From: Rutstroemia sp. NJR-2017a BVV2
Taxonomy: Eukaryota > Ascomycota > Leotiomycetes > Helotiales > Rutstroemiaceae
Length of the DNA stretch: 64,000 nt
Direction of reading: 5' to 3'
Assembly (NCBI GenBank): GCA_002946415.1
Contig: NJPS01000079.1
Span: 558,001-622,000 of the forward strand
The position numbers were made by a program, and so were the translations under genes. This document shows, one piece after another, positions 1 through 14,400 of this stretch. The notes below the pieces were generated by a model that was given only the letters and a program-made list of their open reading frames with translations, was not told the DNA's origin and did no database searches. Positions within the stretch are counted from its first letter, which is position 1. Each line of letters starts with the position of its first letter.

Positions 1-884
1 GGCCGTTTGGCCTTGAGCGCCGTGAAGCGCGAGTAAAGCGATGCCGCGTTTGCGTCCATGGGCGTGATCTGGAAAGTAGATGGGTTAAAGAACGAGAAGG
101 CAAAATTGATGTGTGTCATGCCCGTCAGATCTAGATCTTCTGGCGCATACACGTCACACGGTCGCGTAGTTGCCCAACTTTCGTAGTAGCCAATGCGTCG
201 TGCCCCAGCTGAGTTACCCCCGCCGCATGAAGGGGTGGGCGGTGGTCCGCAGCCTCCATAGCCCTCCTGGCACCCGGTCCCACAGAAGTCGTCGGTGCTG
301 CCGCCTGTGAAAGTCATGATAAGGTCAGCATGTGCTGAAGGAGTGGAAGAGGTCTAGCACAGTAGCACCCATAATCCGGCAGGAGACTTACAGAATCCAT
401 ATTGCGAGCAGCACACGCTCAGAGGGCATTTTGCGGTCGCGGAGTCCGCATATTGGCCACAGGGAGCTTTCGCGTCGCAGTTAGAAATGCACACGTCGGA
501 CGCGCAGCTTGAGGGTGCGTATGAGCAAACACCCGTGTTGCTGCAACACGCACCATTCGTGCAAGGAATTCCGGGCGCGCAAGTACCCGTGGGAAGGTCA
601 TTTGCCGCTCTTTTATCTAAGGAGCCAGAGCTCAGATGGTCAGATCCAACGTTGAGGTGTGCCGACAGTTGGTGGATGAGCGAGTCGTTTTTGAAGACGA
701 GCGTTTTGTTCGAGTAGGGCTGGTATAGAGGCTTCAACGCAGAAGATGAGTTTTTGGGTAGTTGGGGCACGGCAGAGTATCCTGGCGGCCATGGCTGTGA
801 GCTATTGCGTTTCGCAAGAGGGATTGTAGCTCGACAAGTCCCGCACCCTGCGAGAACAACAATTGTTGAAAGAAGCATTCGCAT
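1..884 (-). CDS. GH18 chitinase with N-terminal CBM18 modules (killer-toxin-like subgroup), 3' part beyond the window
   Basis: Secreted chitin-degrading enzyme of the large fungal subgroup C (class V, killer-toxin-alpha-like) chitinases, cut by the left edge. The start chosen is the ATG at 884 because it opens a clean signal peptide (MRMLLSTIVVLAG...). The open frame extends to 941 only with a TTG. Exon 1 is 392-884; an intron spans 305-391 (GTAAGT donor, TTTCACAG acceptor); exon 2 runs from 304 off the edge. The visible protein has a first cysteine-rich module (GTCAPGIPCTNGACCSNTG), a hevein-like CBM18 whose cysteines are split by the intron (CCSQYGFC / GSTDDFCGTGCQ), then the start of the GH18 barrel (RIGYYESWATTRPCDVY, followed by a THINFAFSF strand). 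The catalytic DxxDxDxE motif lies outside the window. It is divergent from the LysM/CBM18 gene starting at 2078, a pairing known for this chitinase subgroup in other fungi. Identity is firm; full domain content is not visible. Confidence 0.9.
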
Positions 885-2077
885 TGCGACTGCCAAAACT
901 TGGCATAGGAACCTGAATCTGTGACGAATCGACTGACACAAGCCACTTTTGTCCTTTACCGCGCTGAAAATTTCTGTGCAAAAGTCTTCAACTTAAGCAA
1001 TAAGACAATGTCCTCATCACTGAGAAACAAGCACAAAGTTGCCAAGGAAGGAGTAGAATCTAGTCACCCTTGAGAAAGCTTGTGGAAAGCGCCTTTTGAG
1101 AGAAATGGGTACCGTTCGTACTCCTCGAGCCCCCAGTATGCTGTCATGCATTGAAAAATGGAATATAAGAGCCACATCTCTATCATTTGACCCATCTTGA
1201 TGAATTTCTGCAGGGATATCTACAACTAAGTAGACTTGACTAGTGGAACTTCCACAGTGTTTCGCCAACTCAACCCGATGCTTCACACTTTCTCAAGCTC
1301 CAATAGTGCCATTTCGTGAACATCCATTTTATAAGGTGGCTGCATTAGGATAGGGTCCAACTTAGTGAGAGATGCTATTCTTTCACTTGCACTCTCCTGG
1401 CATCATTGGTGGGTGTCTAGTGTCGTACTGAAAAACATAGTCGCTGACAGAAAGCAATATGATAAGCACGAACAAGGGCATGGTAGACGTAGCCATTCGG
1501 CTTCCGCATGCGGCATAACTAATATCAAATGAGGGGAAAATTGGCTGACATGCATGTTCACTATTGCCAAGAAGTAAGTTTATATAGATCACAATAGTCA
1601 CTCGTCCAGATTGGCGTCACCTTTGGTTTCACAACTACTATATGCAAAAACCATATCGTATGGTAGCATATATAATCATGAGGCTCTCTAATTGAGTGGA
1701 GTACATATCTGATCTTATATATGTATGCGATTGGCCGATAACAAATAGCAAGGCTCTGGTACGGAGTAGTGATTGGCGGAAAAGAGCCCCGCACTATGCT
1801 GAATATAAAAATGGCCTTGGTCGTTTAGGGAGGGTTGTATTTTATGACATTTGTGTATATGCATGGTGGGGGCAAGAAGGCAATATTATGCCGTTAGAAA
1901 TGAGTAGGTGTAGACAACCCAATTTCAATCTAGGGTGTTGTAGGAGCATTTATGGATGAGATTGAATATTGCACTCGCCTCTGGCTGTCTGGCTCATAAC
2001 GGTGCGAAGAGCACTTCGAACACTGGCTTCTCGTTGCACACAAGAACCTGAACCTGCTGTTCTGAACGAAAAAGAAA
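885..2077. promoter_or_regulatory. Shared divergent promoter region between the chitinase and LysM genes
   Basis: A 1.19 kb gene-free stretch separates the two start codons. It is AT-rich in its middle, with TATA-like runs near 1665-1680 and 1720. Only short open frames occur on either strand and none has coding character. Shared regulation of the two genes is inferred from the geometry; I recognise no specific operator. Confidence 0.5.
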
Positions 2078-4344
2078 ATGCTGCTCTCTGTCTTCAAGCC
2101 TTGTGCTATCCTGCTCGTCGCATGGGCAACCTGGGTCGCAGCCGATTTTGAGCTCTACAAATTCTATAACGAGGAGGCCTTGATTGCTGGGCTCGCTCTG
2201 AGTAGCACATGTCTTGCGGCACTGTAAGTATCTCTAATCTAGCGACCCTAAATTACAATTTCCGTTAACCATCCTACAGAAACGCTACTGTTCATTGCAA
2301 CGAAACTACAGTCAATTTACTAGGGGGCGGAGCGGACATTCACTGTGAGCTTATTGTATCCTAATGCCGCCTTTCAAACGAGAAAACGCTAACCAATCCA
2401 AGACTGGACGACGACTGACGTGGCCAACCTGTGCACACCAGATTGTGTCTCTTCACTGAGTTCCTGGAGAAGCAATGTCGACCTGGTCTGTGCAGATGAG
2501 ACCACAGTCCAGGCAGGCGTTATTGTCAAGGCAAGAGCGCTTCCGCTGACCTTTACCTACAACGCTGGCCTCGTATGTATGCAGGACAGCGCGTCGAATT
2601 GGTGCTTCTTAAATTCGCAGACATGGCAAGGAAGCGACTATATTCGCTATGACCCAATCATGTGCTTTAGCGACGGTGACGATAACAGCACAGTGGCACC
2701 GCAGTGCGCCGACCTAGACTTTGACTTGGATGTCGTCACCGACGAGATGGCGGCCTTGACCAACATATACGACAAGGAATTGGTACGTGAGCCCCTTATT
2801 TTGCGACTAAGAAGAACCGATAGGGCGCGGACTAACCCGTGCGTGCTGCCGGCACTTAGTTCTGTAACGAATGCTTCTTGGAACTATATCGGCAACGTTT
2901 ACTGGATCCCTGGCTACCCATTAGCAATTTTACCGATTACTTAATTAAGGAGTTTGACTCAATTCAAATGAACTGCTCCACAACGCTGTCTTACAGCACT
3001 TCGGCCTCGACATTATACGTAGGGACGGCAACGGCTACCACCACCTCTGGCGGCGTAACGACAACGACAGGTGCATCTTCAACGGCTACAGCAACTTGCC
3101 TCGGTCAGGTGGTACAGCCATTGGCAAATTGGCTGACCTGCAACGATCTTTGCGATACGTATGGTGTCCTTCCTCGCATATCCACTGTAAGGGGGATTGA
3201 TGGCTGATGCACTGCGTGTGGCGTCTAGGTATAATATCTCTACAGGTGACGCTCGGGTGTTCATTGGGGATTACACCTGCTATTTTGACCAGCCTATCTG
3301 TTTGCCCCTGCCGTGCGAGATTGATACGGTTTGGGACCAGTCAACTTGGTATGTGAATCATTTTAAGTTTTAATACCACAAGACCGAGACCTATGTTAAT
3401 TCTCCCCCAAATAGTGGCGAGCTTGCCCAGAGGTACTCCAACTCGACGTACAACATCACCACCAGTCAATTTCTTGGCTGGAACACCAACATTCAAGGGA
3501 GCTGCTCTGGAATCGCTCCAGGTCAGCGTGTGTGTAAAAGGCAAGTCCAAGATCGAAAGGCCAGAGCAAAATTCGTCACGGCCTTGATGCTGACCCAGTC
3601 TCTATTATGAATAGTGCCCCAGGCGGCACGTTCCCCAAACCCAATGCAACCATCACGGCGCCCGGCGCAACAGGGTCGCCAACATACTACACAGCGGCCA
3701 CGCCCGCTTATCCAACCCAGAGCGGGAGTATTAGCCAATGCGGCAACTACTACCTCGTCGTGGCCGGCGATGACTGCTCCACTATCGACCAGCGCTTCGG
3801 CTTGAACTTCAGCCAGCTGAAGGAGTACAACACATACCTGACCGACGACTGTCTCAACCTGTGGCTCAGCTATGATATATGCATCGCTCCCGTCACCCCT
3901 CAGACGGTATCGACGGATGGGACGTGCCCGGCCGGCGTGACATGCTTAGGGAGCACTTTTGGCGATTGCTGCTCGCCCTACGGCTTTTGCGGGAGCGGCG
4001 CGAATTACTGCGTCAACAAAAACGGCACGGAGACGCAGGACGGCACCTGTGGCCCCGATTCTGGGGGTACGACCTGTACTCCCCATTTCGGGGGCTGCTG
4101 TAGTATCTACGGCTTCTGTGGCAATGGCACCGACTTCTGCGGCGCTGGGAATTGCTACTCGGGCAACTGTGATCCAGATAATGGGGGCCCGTCGACTTCG
4201 GGCGAGTGTGGGCCGAATTTCGCCGGAAATAAGACCTGCACGGGCACCCAGTTTGGAGTATGCTGCTCGACATCTGGCTTCTGCGGGAGCACGAGCGACT
4301 ATTGTTCTGGGTCTAACTGCTATAGCGGCGCCTGTACACCTTGA
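2078..4344 (+). CDS. Secreted LysM and triple-CBM18 chitin-binding protein
   Basis: Extracellular carbohydrate-binding protein without an enzymatic domain, 621 aa. Seven exons were rebuilt: 2078-2223, 2280-2344, 2403-2782, 2860-3158, 3229-3348, 3415-3540 and 3615-4344; total 1866 nt, in frame. The ATG at 2078 opens a signal peptide ([20 protein letters not shown]). The middle carries LysM-type segments ([19 protein letters not shown]; a cysteine-framed segment around residues 335-380; [19 protein letters not shown] at about 423-441). Three hevein-like CBM18 domains fill the C-terminus from about residue 483, each with the CCSxxGFCG core. Intron 6 (3541-3614) uses a GC-AG donor (GCAAGT). LysM proteins bind chitin oligomers and can act as effectors or protect the fungal wall. 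The divergent chitinase suggests a joint role in chitin attack or self-protection, which is inference. Confidence 0.92.
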
Positions 4345-5169
4345 TGCTATTGTACTGTAAACTAGATTTAAATATACAACATTTGATGTAACAGTACTAT
4401 TTTTGTGTTTTTCTCGATGCGGCACCTCTGAGTGAACTGCTCATAAAGGGAATTATCATGTGGAGTGTAACGTCTTGGTGATAGCTCGTACGTGGAAATT
4501 TATACGAGGATGCTGGTTTATATTGAAAACTTGGAGGAGGGAACTGATGGTTCTGTCGATATAATAACTTATTAAGATAGTAACTAAGTATTGGAAATAC
4601 CATTTGAGTTGAGCACAAAGCTTTCTACCCTAAGGAAATATATTTTGCTTATATAGATCTTTGTTCCCTTCGGAACGTTGGAATGCTGGATATCTGTTTA
4701 CCCTACTGTTCTGTAGTTCTATTGTTCCTAGTTATGTGACTACTGTATACGGTTCCCTTATGATTCTTTTACTAATCTTGTTGCACGGTTGCACAGGCAC
4801 AGCGGGTAAATGTAAGCTTAGGCTTAAAAGACATCAATTGGAAGGTGCTGGATGCTTGACTTGGTTGAACTGATCTGCCTATTTTACAGTGGTAAAGGAC
4901 TGCTTATTTATACCTTATAGGCCTCGCCACAGTGTTGGTAACTGGCCTATGTATGGGCCTATTCCTGAAGGCAATATTCCTTCTTTCAGGGCTAAGCCAC
5001 TTCCTTTATGCCTATTAGGCCTATATAGGCCCAATACGCCTCAACAAATCTCTGAGTCTAAGGTCGTTATAGTTATATATCTTGTTACTTGCTGTAATCT
5101 TTTATTGTAATTTCTTCAGTCCTATACTAGATTCCTACTTTTATGAAGCGAAGATATCTTTGTTTTTAG
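4345..5169. other. Gene-poor AT-rich interval, probable transposon debris
   Basis: No open frame here has coding character. The interval is AT-rich and carries many short GGCCTA/TAGGCC words between about 4915 and 5040, a vocabulary shared with the LTR-like element next to it. It may be decayed repeat DNA, but I recognise no transposon protein. Confidence 0.4.
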
Positions 5170-5446
5170 TTTTGAAGGTTCAGCGGGTTGACACTTAGCA
5201 ATATAGTGCTTATAAGCGTAAAGGACTTAGAAGTATAGGTAACTTATACTTGAATTCAACTATTCTACTAGGCTATCTACAGTGGGAAGGACCATATATA
5301 TAGGCATCCCAGAGCCTGTGGCAAATAGGCTACGCAAACTTATTGCCACAGGCTTTGCAAGCCTAATCGATCACTACGGTGTTCAGTAAAGTAGGTGCGG
5401 CTAGGCCCCCACCTACCCCGCTATAATAGTTCCAACAGTTCCAACA
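5170..5446 (-). mobile_element. Probable solo LTR of a retrotransposon
   Basis: Read on the minus strand, the 277-bp segment starts TGTTGGAACTGTTGGAAC, a typical LTR 5' end. It contains a TATA box (TATATATA near 5294-5301) and an 11-bp inverted repeat (5314-5324 with 5343-5353), and ends CTTCAAAA. It is flanked by the same 5 bp, TTTAG, at 5165-5169 and 5447-5451, as expected of a target-site duplication. The 3' end is not the usual CA: a CA end at 5173 would lose the perfect duplication. No internal gag or pol sequence is present. A genome copy-number search would settle it. Confidence 0.45.
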
Positions 5447-6411
5447 TTTAGAAAAGAGAAAGGGAGCTGAAGGTAGTACTATTTAATAAGATTTATTTTC
5501 TCTACAAGCTCGTTCAAGAAAATTAACAGAAGTGTTTAAATAATCCCCGATCAATTGAGTACGGTTTCACAGAACCAAAAGTTGGGAAATTGGAGAAGTA
5601 CATTAATCTCGCGAGCCAAAACGATCAGGAAGTACAAACACTGAAATTGGAATTCAGGATCCAGAACAGCGACGGTAGCAATAGAGCGTAGAGATTGCAC
5701 AATTTTCCTTGATCTATGGTCGTATGTGCCAGTAGAGCTTTCAAATAGATCTATAAACCATTCTTCTCCTTTGGGTGCCTCTCTTTGAGCTAAACAGCGT
5801 CCCCATCCATGGACACGCTCGTTTAAACCCACTGAAATGAGCACTTGCTCCTTTCAGACACCAGTCAGGCTCGTCACAGTATACGATTTTATATGAACGT
5901 TGATCAGGTTTGGGTGTTGAAGAGACCTAGTCTCTAAACAGACTTGTATTGGTTGCTAAATACATCAACGTGCGGTAACCATCTAAGGGCGCCCCCTTTT
6001 CGCCGGTCCCCCTAAAGCCATTTCCCAATGTCATGTTCGTATGATAGTTGAAATTTTCTTGGAGAAAAGCTGAGACCATCTTCTTCTGTGAACGCCTGCG
6101 CTAGAATAAATTCAGGTAAATGTATCCCACTAACGGGATCGAAAGGTAGTCTCCATGCCTGATATCAATTGTATTATTACGAAATCATCCCGCAGGATGC
6201 AAGAAAGAAAAGATACGCTCGGGATTTACTTAGCGACTTCATGAAAAGTGACACTGTCGGTGTAGTTAATAAAGTCAATGTATTCGTTTGGTCGTATGAT
6301 CCGATGAAATCAACGTGGTCGGAGGGAAGAAAGCTGATGCCGAACAATCCTATCGTTAGATTCCATCAATGATAGGAGATTAAGGAGAGTTAGGTGATTT
6401 CGCACAGAACT
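5447..6411. other. Intergenic stretch with a short orphan open frame
   Basis: No convincing gene is seen. A 67-codon plus-strand frame at 6169-6372 begins with TTG, has an in-frame stop immediately before, and matches no family I know. It could be a gene fragment. The right end of the interval is the 3' flank of the poly(A) polymerase gene. Confidence 0.35.
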
Positions 6412-8586
<2,175 letters not shown>

Positions 8587-9111
8587 TGTGATAGAGATAC
8601 CAGAAGCCAAAAGCCTAGCACGGCTGATACCACTTCGCAGATGAGGAACGAGTTGAGCAGGATTGTGTTGGTATTAATGTTTGGCTGATGGAAAGAAATT
8701 ATAAATAATCGTAGTTCCGAAAGCGAAGGCAAGCAGAGCGCGCCGAGACAACTTTGGAACTTTAACGATTCCCTGCGCAATAGATGCAGCTAGTGAATTA
8801 AGGTTAGCGCATTCGAGGCGCACATGTGAAGTGTTGTAAGCGAGCTCTTCTTCTCTTTAAAGCCGCGACATAAGGCTCGACTGGGCTCTTGGTAAGGCGC
8901 ATGCCCTCAAATACCTTCCTTGCCTTAGTAACCCCCACCTCAGTGAACAACGGTCACGGAATCTGGAAATCCATATTAATTAATAGCCCTTTCGACTTTC
9001 TTCCGTGAAAACATGAAAAGGAAAGCGTTTCTTACTGTTCAAAGTGGCATTGATCGAGTTGAAATTGGTCTGCCTAGAACGTAACTCAGCAACAGCAAAG
9101 TGACCTTCAAT
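8587..9111. promoter_or_regulatory. Divergent promoter region between pap1 and the carnosine N-methyltransferase gene
   Basis: A 525-bp interval between two start codons pointing away from each other must hold both promoters. No clear TATA box or known operator was picked out. Nothing else is coded here. Confidence 0.45.
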
Positions 9112-10641
9112 ATGACTGCTACGCCTGCACCTGTACCCGCATCTGCACCTGCGCCTGCAGATGGCCCGGAAAATGCTTGGGACGGTAACGAGGAAACCCA
9201 AAATGATCCTGAGGAGAAAAGAGTCCTTTGTCAAGCACTTGATTCGTATTAGTAAGTCTGGTTCTCACCCACCGTACATAGCGGACAGAGCACCACACTC
9301 CGTCCGGAAGGATGAACGAGGGATAACCGGCTAACCGTCGCTGCAGCCACTACCAAAAGGTTGCCCACTACAACACTACTCATTTAAGGAGACAATCTTT
9401 CTATGCTCTCCCCCGAGCTCACTGGGAACTCCTGGCTTCACCCCCATTCAACTATCTGGACACCTTAATTGCAGTAGACAATGCTATAGACCAAAATGCC
9501 GAAATCTCAGACGCTATTCTGGCATCTGCACTTCGTAGCTTCAGTCTCCCTAATCCATCAAACCTCGACTCCAAGGTCAAGCATCCCGATGACTTCCGCA
9601 ACACAGCTACTTCCAGTGACCTAGAAAAAGCTCGAAGCACTCTCCGGCAACTATACCGAGACTGGTCAGCCGAAGGGGCCGCCGAACGGGAATCTTCTTA
9701 CGGACCCGTTATCCGAGCCCTCATGAACGAACAAACCTATCACCCCACCCGAAAACTGCGAGTGCTTGTCCCCGGCGCCGGACTCGGTCGTCTCGTATTC
9801 GATCTCTGCATGCTCGGCTTCGACGTTGAAGGAAACGAGATCAGTTACCACCAACTTCTCGCCAGCGCCTACATATTGAATTTCTGCCCGGAGAAAGAAT
9901 ACCATACTTTATTCCCCTGGGTGCATTCGTTCTCAAATCACAAGACTCGTGCAGATCACCTGAGCTCGGTCAAGATCCCAGATATACATCCTGGCGATGA
10001 ACTTCAAAATAATCCGCATGCAGGGCAGATGAGCATGAGTGCGTCGGATTTCTTGCTGCTGTATGGTTCGAGAGAGCGGAGGGAGACGTTCGATGTAGTT
10101 GCTGCTGTGTTCTTTCTTGATACTGCGCCGAATATAATCAGATACCTTGAGGTTATCAGTAGTTGTCTGAGGCCAGGCGGCTTGCTTATCAATATGGGTC
10201 CACTTCTGGTATGTTTTCCATCTCATCCCTATTCATCTAGTCCTTTAATTGTATTTTCTAATTCACATATTCAACCATCCCTCTCCTCCTTCCTCCCCCT
10301 TCACCTCCCCCAACACTAACCCCTCCCTCTCCATCCAGTGGCACTTCGAAAACAACCCACCCGGCACCTCCCCCTCCCTTACCCCCTCCACCACCACCAC
10401 CACCTCCTCCACCTCCTCAACCTCCTCCACCTACCTCACCTCCCACGGCATCGCCGATCCCGGCTCCGTCGAACTCACCAACTCGGAAGTCCTCGCGCTA
10501 GTCCAGCGCTTCGGCTTCTCCATCGTCACCCACTACACCGATGTGCCCGCGCCGTATATCCAGGACCGCTCCAGCATGCTGCAGAATTCGTATTTGGCGA
10601 GTTTTTGGGTTGCGAGGAAGGATGCCGTGGGGATGGTTTGA
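9112..10641 (+). CDS. Carnosine N-methyltransferase-like protein (N2227 family)
   Basis: SAM-dependent methyltransferase of the N2227/CARNMT1 family, 434 aa. Characterised members methylate the imidazole of carnosine or of histidine in proteins; the fungal substrate is not shown by sequence. Exons are 9112-9251, 9347-10208 and 10339-10641, total 1305 nt. The ATG at 9112 precedes a Pro/Ala-rich leader. The N-terminal part has the helical region common to the family (HYQKVAHYNTTHLRRQSFY), followed by the SAM-binding motif VLVPGAGLGRLVFDL. Downstream are GNEISYHQLLASAYILN, FDVVAAVFFLDTAPNI (acidic motif before the active site) and GPLLWHFE. A Thr/Ser-rich low-complexity insert follows, encoded by a C-rich simple repeat around 10380-10440. 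The C-terminus is DRSSMLQNSYLASFWVARK. Family assignment is firm. Confidence 0.9.
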
Positions 10642-11473
10642 GAGGGAGGGCGAGGATGAGGGATGGCGGGGGAAGGGAGGATGAGAATGAGAAGGTGTAG
10701 TGGGTTCAAAAAATGGAGAGATAGGGTGATTTATGAAGACATGGGACACGAAGCTACGAGTATGAATGAACATGAACGAACGAATGAATACCAATACAGT
10801 AACCAGCAACCATCCTTTCATCCACCCATCCTAGCACAACACAAAGCTATAGAGTGCCAAAACCAACCCCGCCTACCTACCTATCCCATCTACGCAACAC
10901 TCTTCCTAATACCCGTAGACTGTTCCTCCCACACATACACCAAAGTTACGTCACATTGGTCTGTCTCATAGTATAGTTGTTCCAAATAATATCAACAGCG
11001 ATTTTTATTTTCCTCTTCCATGCCCTCCTCTCATCGCTTCTCCCTCCTATCCTCCTATCCTCCTAGCCTCTATCCGCATCTCCATATACCTGCATACATA
11101 CATGCAATATGCATAGACATACATACACATCCCCTCCTCTCCCCATCTCATCTCCACACATCCCCCATCCCCTAAATATCCCCACCATATACACAAGCCA
11201 ATACCCATATTTTCTTTCCCATTCATTGCCCCAGCGATTCTCAATTCTCGAAATTGCAAACGACCGACCGACCAAGCCCATGTTATTATTAACCTACAAC
11301 CGCCCCCAAAGCACCACCCAATTAAGCGGCTCGAGCAAGTAAGCAAGCAAGTATCCCACTACCCTATATACCTATATACAAAAGATCCAACTCCGCACCC
11401 CCCTTGATATTTCATTACTCAGTTCCATTCCGTTCGTTCATATAAGTATCCATCTCCCCTCCCTTCCCCTACC
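10642..11473. other. Convergent 3' flanks, low-complexity DNA
   Basis: This interval lies between the 3' ends of the methyltransferase gene and the minus-strand Zn2Cys6 regulator. It is low-complexity, with C- and T-rich tracts (11030-11070, 11130-11215) and dinucleotide-like TATATACC runs around 11365. It should contain both 3' UTRs. No gene is seen. Confidence 0.5.
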
Positions 11474-14400
11474 CTACCTCCCCCCACCCCCCATCCCCGC
11501 CCCTGAATTCCCTCCCGCTCCACCCCCCGCACCCCCCATCCTGCTCGCGCCCCCCATCCCCATCCCCAACCCATACCCTCCCCCAAAAACATCTCCCTCG
11601 CCCCCAATCTCCGGCGGTTCCATATTAAACGGCATAAACCACGCACTACTCGGCTGATCGAACCCATGCATCGCATCCGCGCCGCCGACGCCAAAATCCC
11701 AACTATCCATTCCGTTCATACCTCCACCAGGATCCATACCCCCGCCATACGCATTAAACACCAGTTGGCGGTCCAGTTGCTGCGGGAGCATGCCTTGTGG
11801 GGGCATAAGCAAGTCGTGGTGATTTGGGTAGAGGCTTTGATGCGGGTAGAGAGGAGTAGTGGGGGAGATTTGTTGGATGTAGGGGTTTGGTTGTGGTTGT
11901 TGTTGTTGAGGTTGAGGCTGGTGTGGGGAGAGGTGTGTGTGTGTGGAGGAAGGGGTATTTGTTTGTATTTGGATGGCGGAGGATGGTTGCATATTTGTTT
12001 GTATCTGATCTGGTCGCGATGGCACCTGCGTTTTCCGAGCTTTCCGTTTCGCGTGAGGTTGTTCGCGTTCGCGGGGATGTAGTGCTTCTAGACTGTGGAA
12101 GAAGTCTTCAACAGTCGAGTAGCTGGATTTTTGTTCTAGGACGGCATCGTCTCCCTTTTCCTTCTTGACCGCTACAGCTGGATCTTCGAAATCTGATTGT
12201 GAGACGCCGTGAGGATAACGGTCAAACCAATCACCGTATTGGAAGATGTTCGGATTAGAAGGGTTGCTTGATTTCTTGGCCGAAGGATCTTGATTGGCAA
12301 TGTCGGCACATCTTCTGTATTGTTCCTTGAGATTCTCAGACATCCAGTGAAACATGCCCCAGTATTTCTTCATCTTGGTCAGATACTTGACGGTGATGGC
12401 AAGATTCTTTTTCGCAGTCGCTTCTAGAGCAGGGCTCTTTGAAAATGCGCCAAATATGAGAACTGTACTGGCCAAGAAACCACAATAGCCCGTGAACGGT
12501 GCGGTTATGAAGTAGGACTCTCCGTCATAAATCAGTTCAGCTATACGGTTCGCCGCTTCTATGGCTTTTGCACCCGCTTTCGTGACGAACTCTTTAGGTG
12601 CATCTTTGGAGGGTCGTCCACCAGGCTCCATTGGCACAGCGAATCGGTTCATAAATAGTATGTTTTGTTGTACAGTGACATGAAGAAACAGGAATTGGTT
12701 GGCCAATCCTTCCGTATCATGTGTGTGAAGGTTTTCGGGGGTATAAGTCATATCATCCGGTAACGAGTTGTTGAAGTCTTCCATCTGCTTCAACAAGTTG
12801 GTGTATTGTGACTCCGGGTCCCACATGGGGTGAGGGTCCAAGTCACTGCCACCCTGGTTGAGATAGCTGATGATACTCCCCCATATCGCTATTGAGCGGA
12901 TCATGTAAGCTGCGACACCCATATTTTGTTTGGGATTGGCCAACTGTCCACCACCTGGTGTGACCGGATGGGGAACCTCTCCTCTGATATTCTCCGTTGG
13001 CCCAGGAATATCCAGTTGAAACATAGACTCCTTGACTGGCAATTGAATCTTGATAGTTTCCTCCTTGATAAAAGTCGGTCGATCCGTTCCAGACGAGTTA
13101 AAACGATCCATGAGGAAACAAGCCCACATAGTCCGCCTTCGAATTTCTCGGTCGATAAAACTCAATTCAGCAGTGCCTTTCCGTTTCTGGGGATCATAGT
13201 CAAGATCTTTATGTAGCTGCAATGCATACGCCATTCGAATCGCCTGTCCACCCAAAGCCCAACTCCTTCCACCTTGGCATGTTCCGAATTCGTGCAGACC
13301 GAGAATTAGCAGACATGTCAGGATAGTAATATTAGGCCATTCGTAACGCCGCACAACGATTTCCCGGGCCGCAGAAGCCCACTCTTCCCCTCTCAGGAAT
13401 GCTGGTTCGCTGTTCAGGTAAGGATGTTGCGAGAACCGTGCTGCGCAAGCACAAACTGCTAGTATTAGAACAGGAGGCACTGTTCCAGCCCTGAAAGGTA
13501 TGTCAGCGATAATACATTGTCCCACCGACCTTCGTGCTACTCACTTTAATTTCCTCATAAAACTAGGTTTGTGCAAGACGTGATACGTCTGACCATAAAC
13601 GTTTTCGAAGAAAACCTCTGCCAAATGTTCCTGGATGTCTTTCGGTGGAACCTTATCTGCCCCTTCAGTCAACAGCTTGCCCTCTTCTGCCTCCTGAATC
13701 ATCAACGACGTCGGCTTCGAGTTCTGCTCCGAGTTTGGTGGGGGTTTTGCTATCGTCTTTGACCAGCTTTCCAGTTCGGATCCGAAAGCTTCATCAGCGG
13801 CCCGCTTTTTTCCAGCTGACGATTTGTTTGGTACGGTTCCTGGAATCGCCGGTTTCACGTTCGCCCTGGTTATTGCAGGCATATTCTCTTGTTCCCCCTT
13901 TGGCACAATTTTTATAATGCGCTCCTCCATCCTCTTCAACCTCTTGTCAAGCATCGCCATATAATCCGTCCGCGGTGCGGCCTTCCTTGTGGTGACTTTG
14001 TACACACATGGTATCCGCGATCTCAGGCAGTGTTTGCAAGCGGGCTTCTCCCCCGAACACCTTATTTTCTTCCGTCGACATGCTATACAAGCCAGCGGTA
14101 ATCGTTTCCGCTCCTTTCCGGCTTTCGTCTTTAGTTCACTCCACGGTGGTGCTGGCTCATTCTTCTCATCTCTCGTTCTGCTCCCTAAATCACTGCCATC
14201 ACCCGCACTTCCTTTGTTCAGTCCGAAATCATCAATGTAATTTGTGTCGATCCCTCCCACTCCGCCTGTTCTATTGCTTGTTGGACTTGCTTCGTCTGAC
14301 CCGCCACTGATACTTGTATGCCGAGCTTGCCCGGAGCCTATACCACCAAATGCGTTCCGATTCATTGTGGGTATTGAGACGATCGAGGTTCGATGTTCCG

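Noticed and set aside
884..941. Longer N-terminus for the chitinase
   Set aside because: The extension begins with TTG and would bury the signal peptide; the ATG at 884 gives a proper secretion signal.
6169..6372. 67-codon frame that looked like a protein fragment
   Set aside because: It starts with TTG straight after a stop and matches no family I know; recorded only as an orphan frame in the gap entry.
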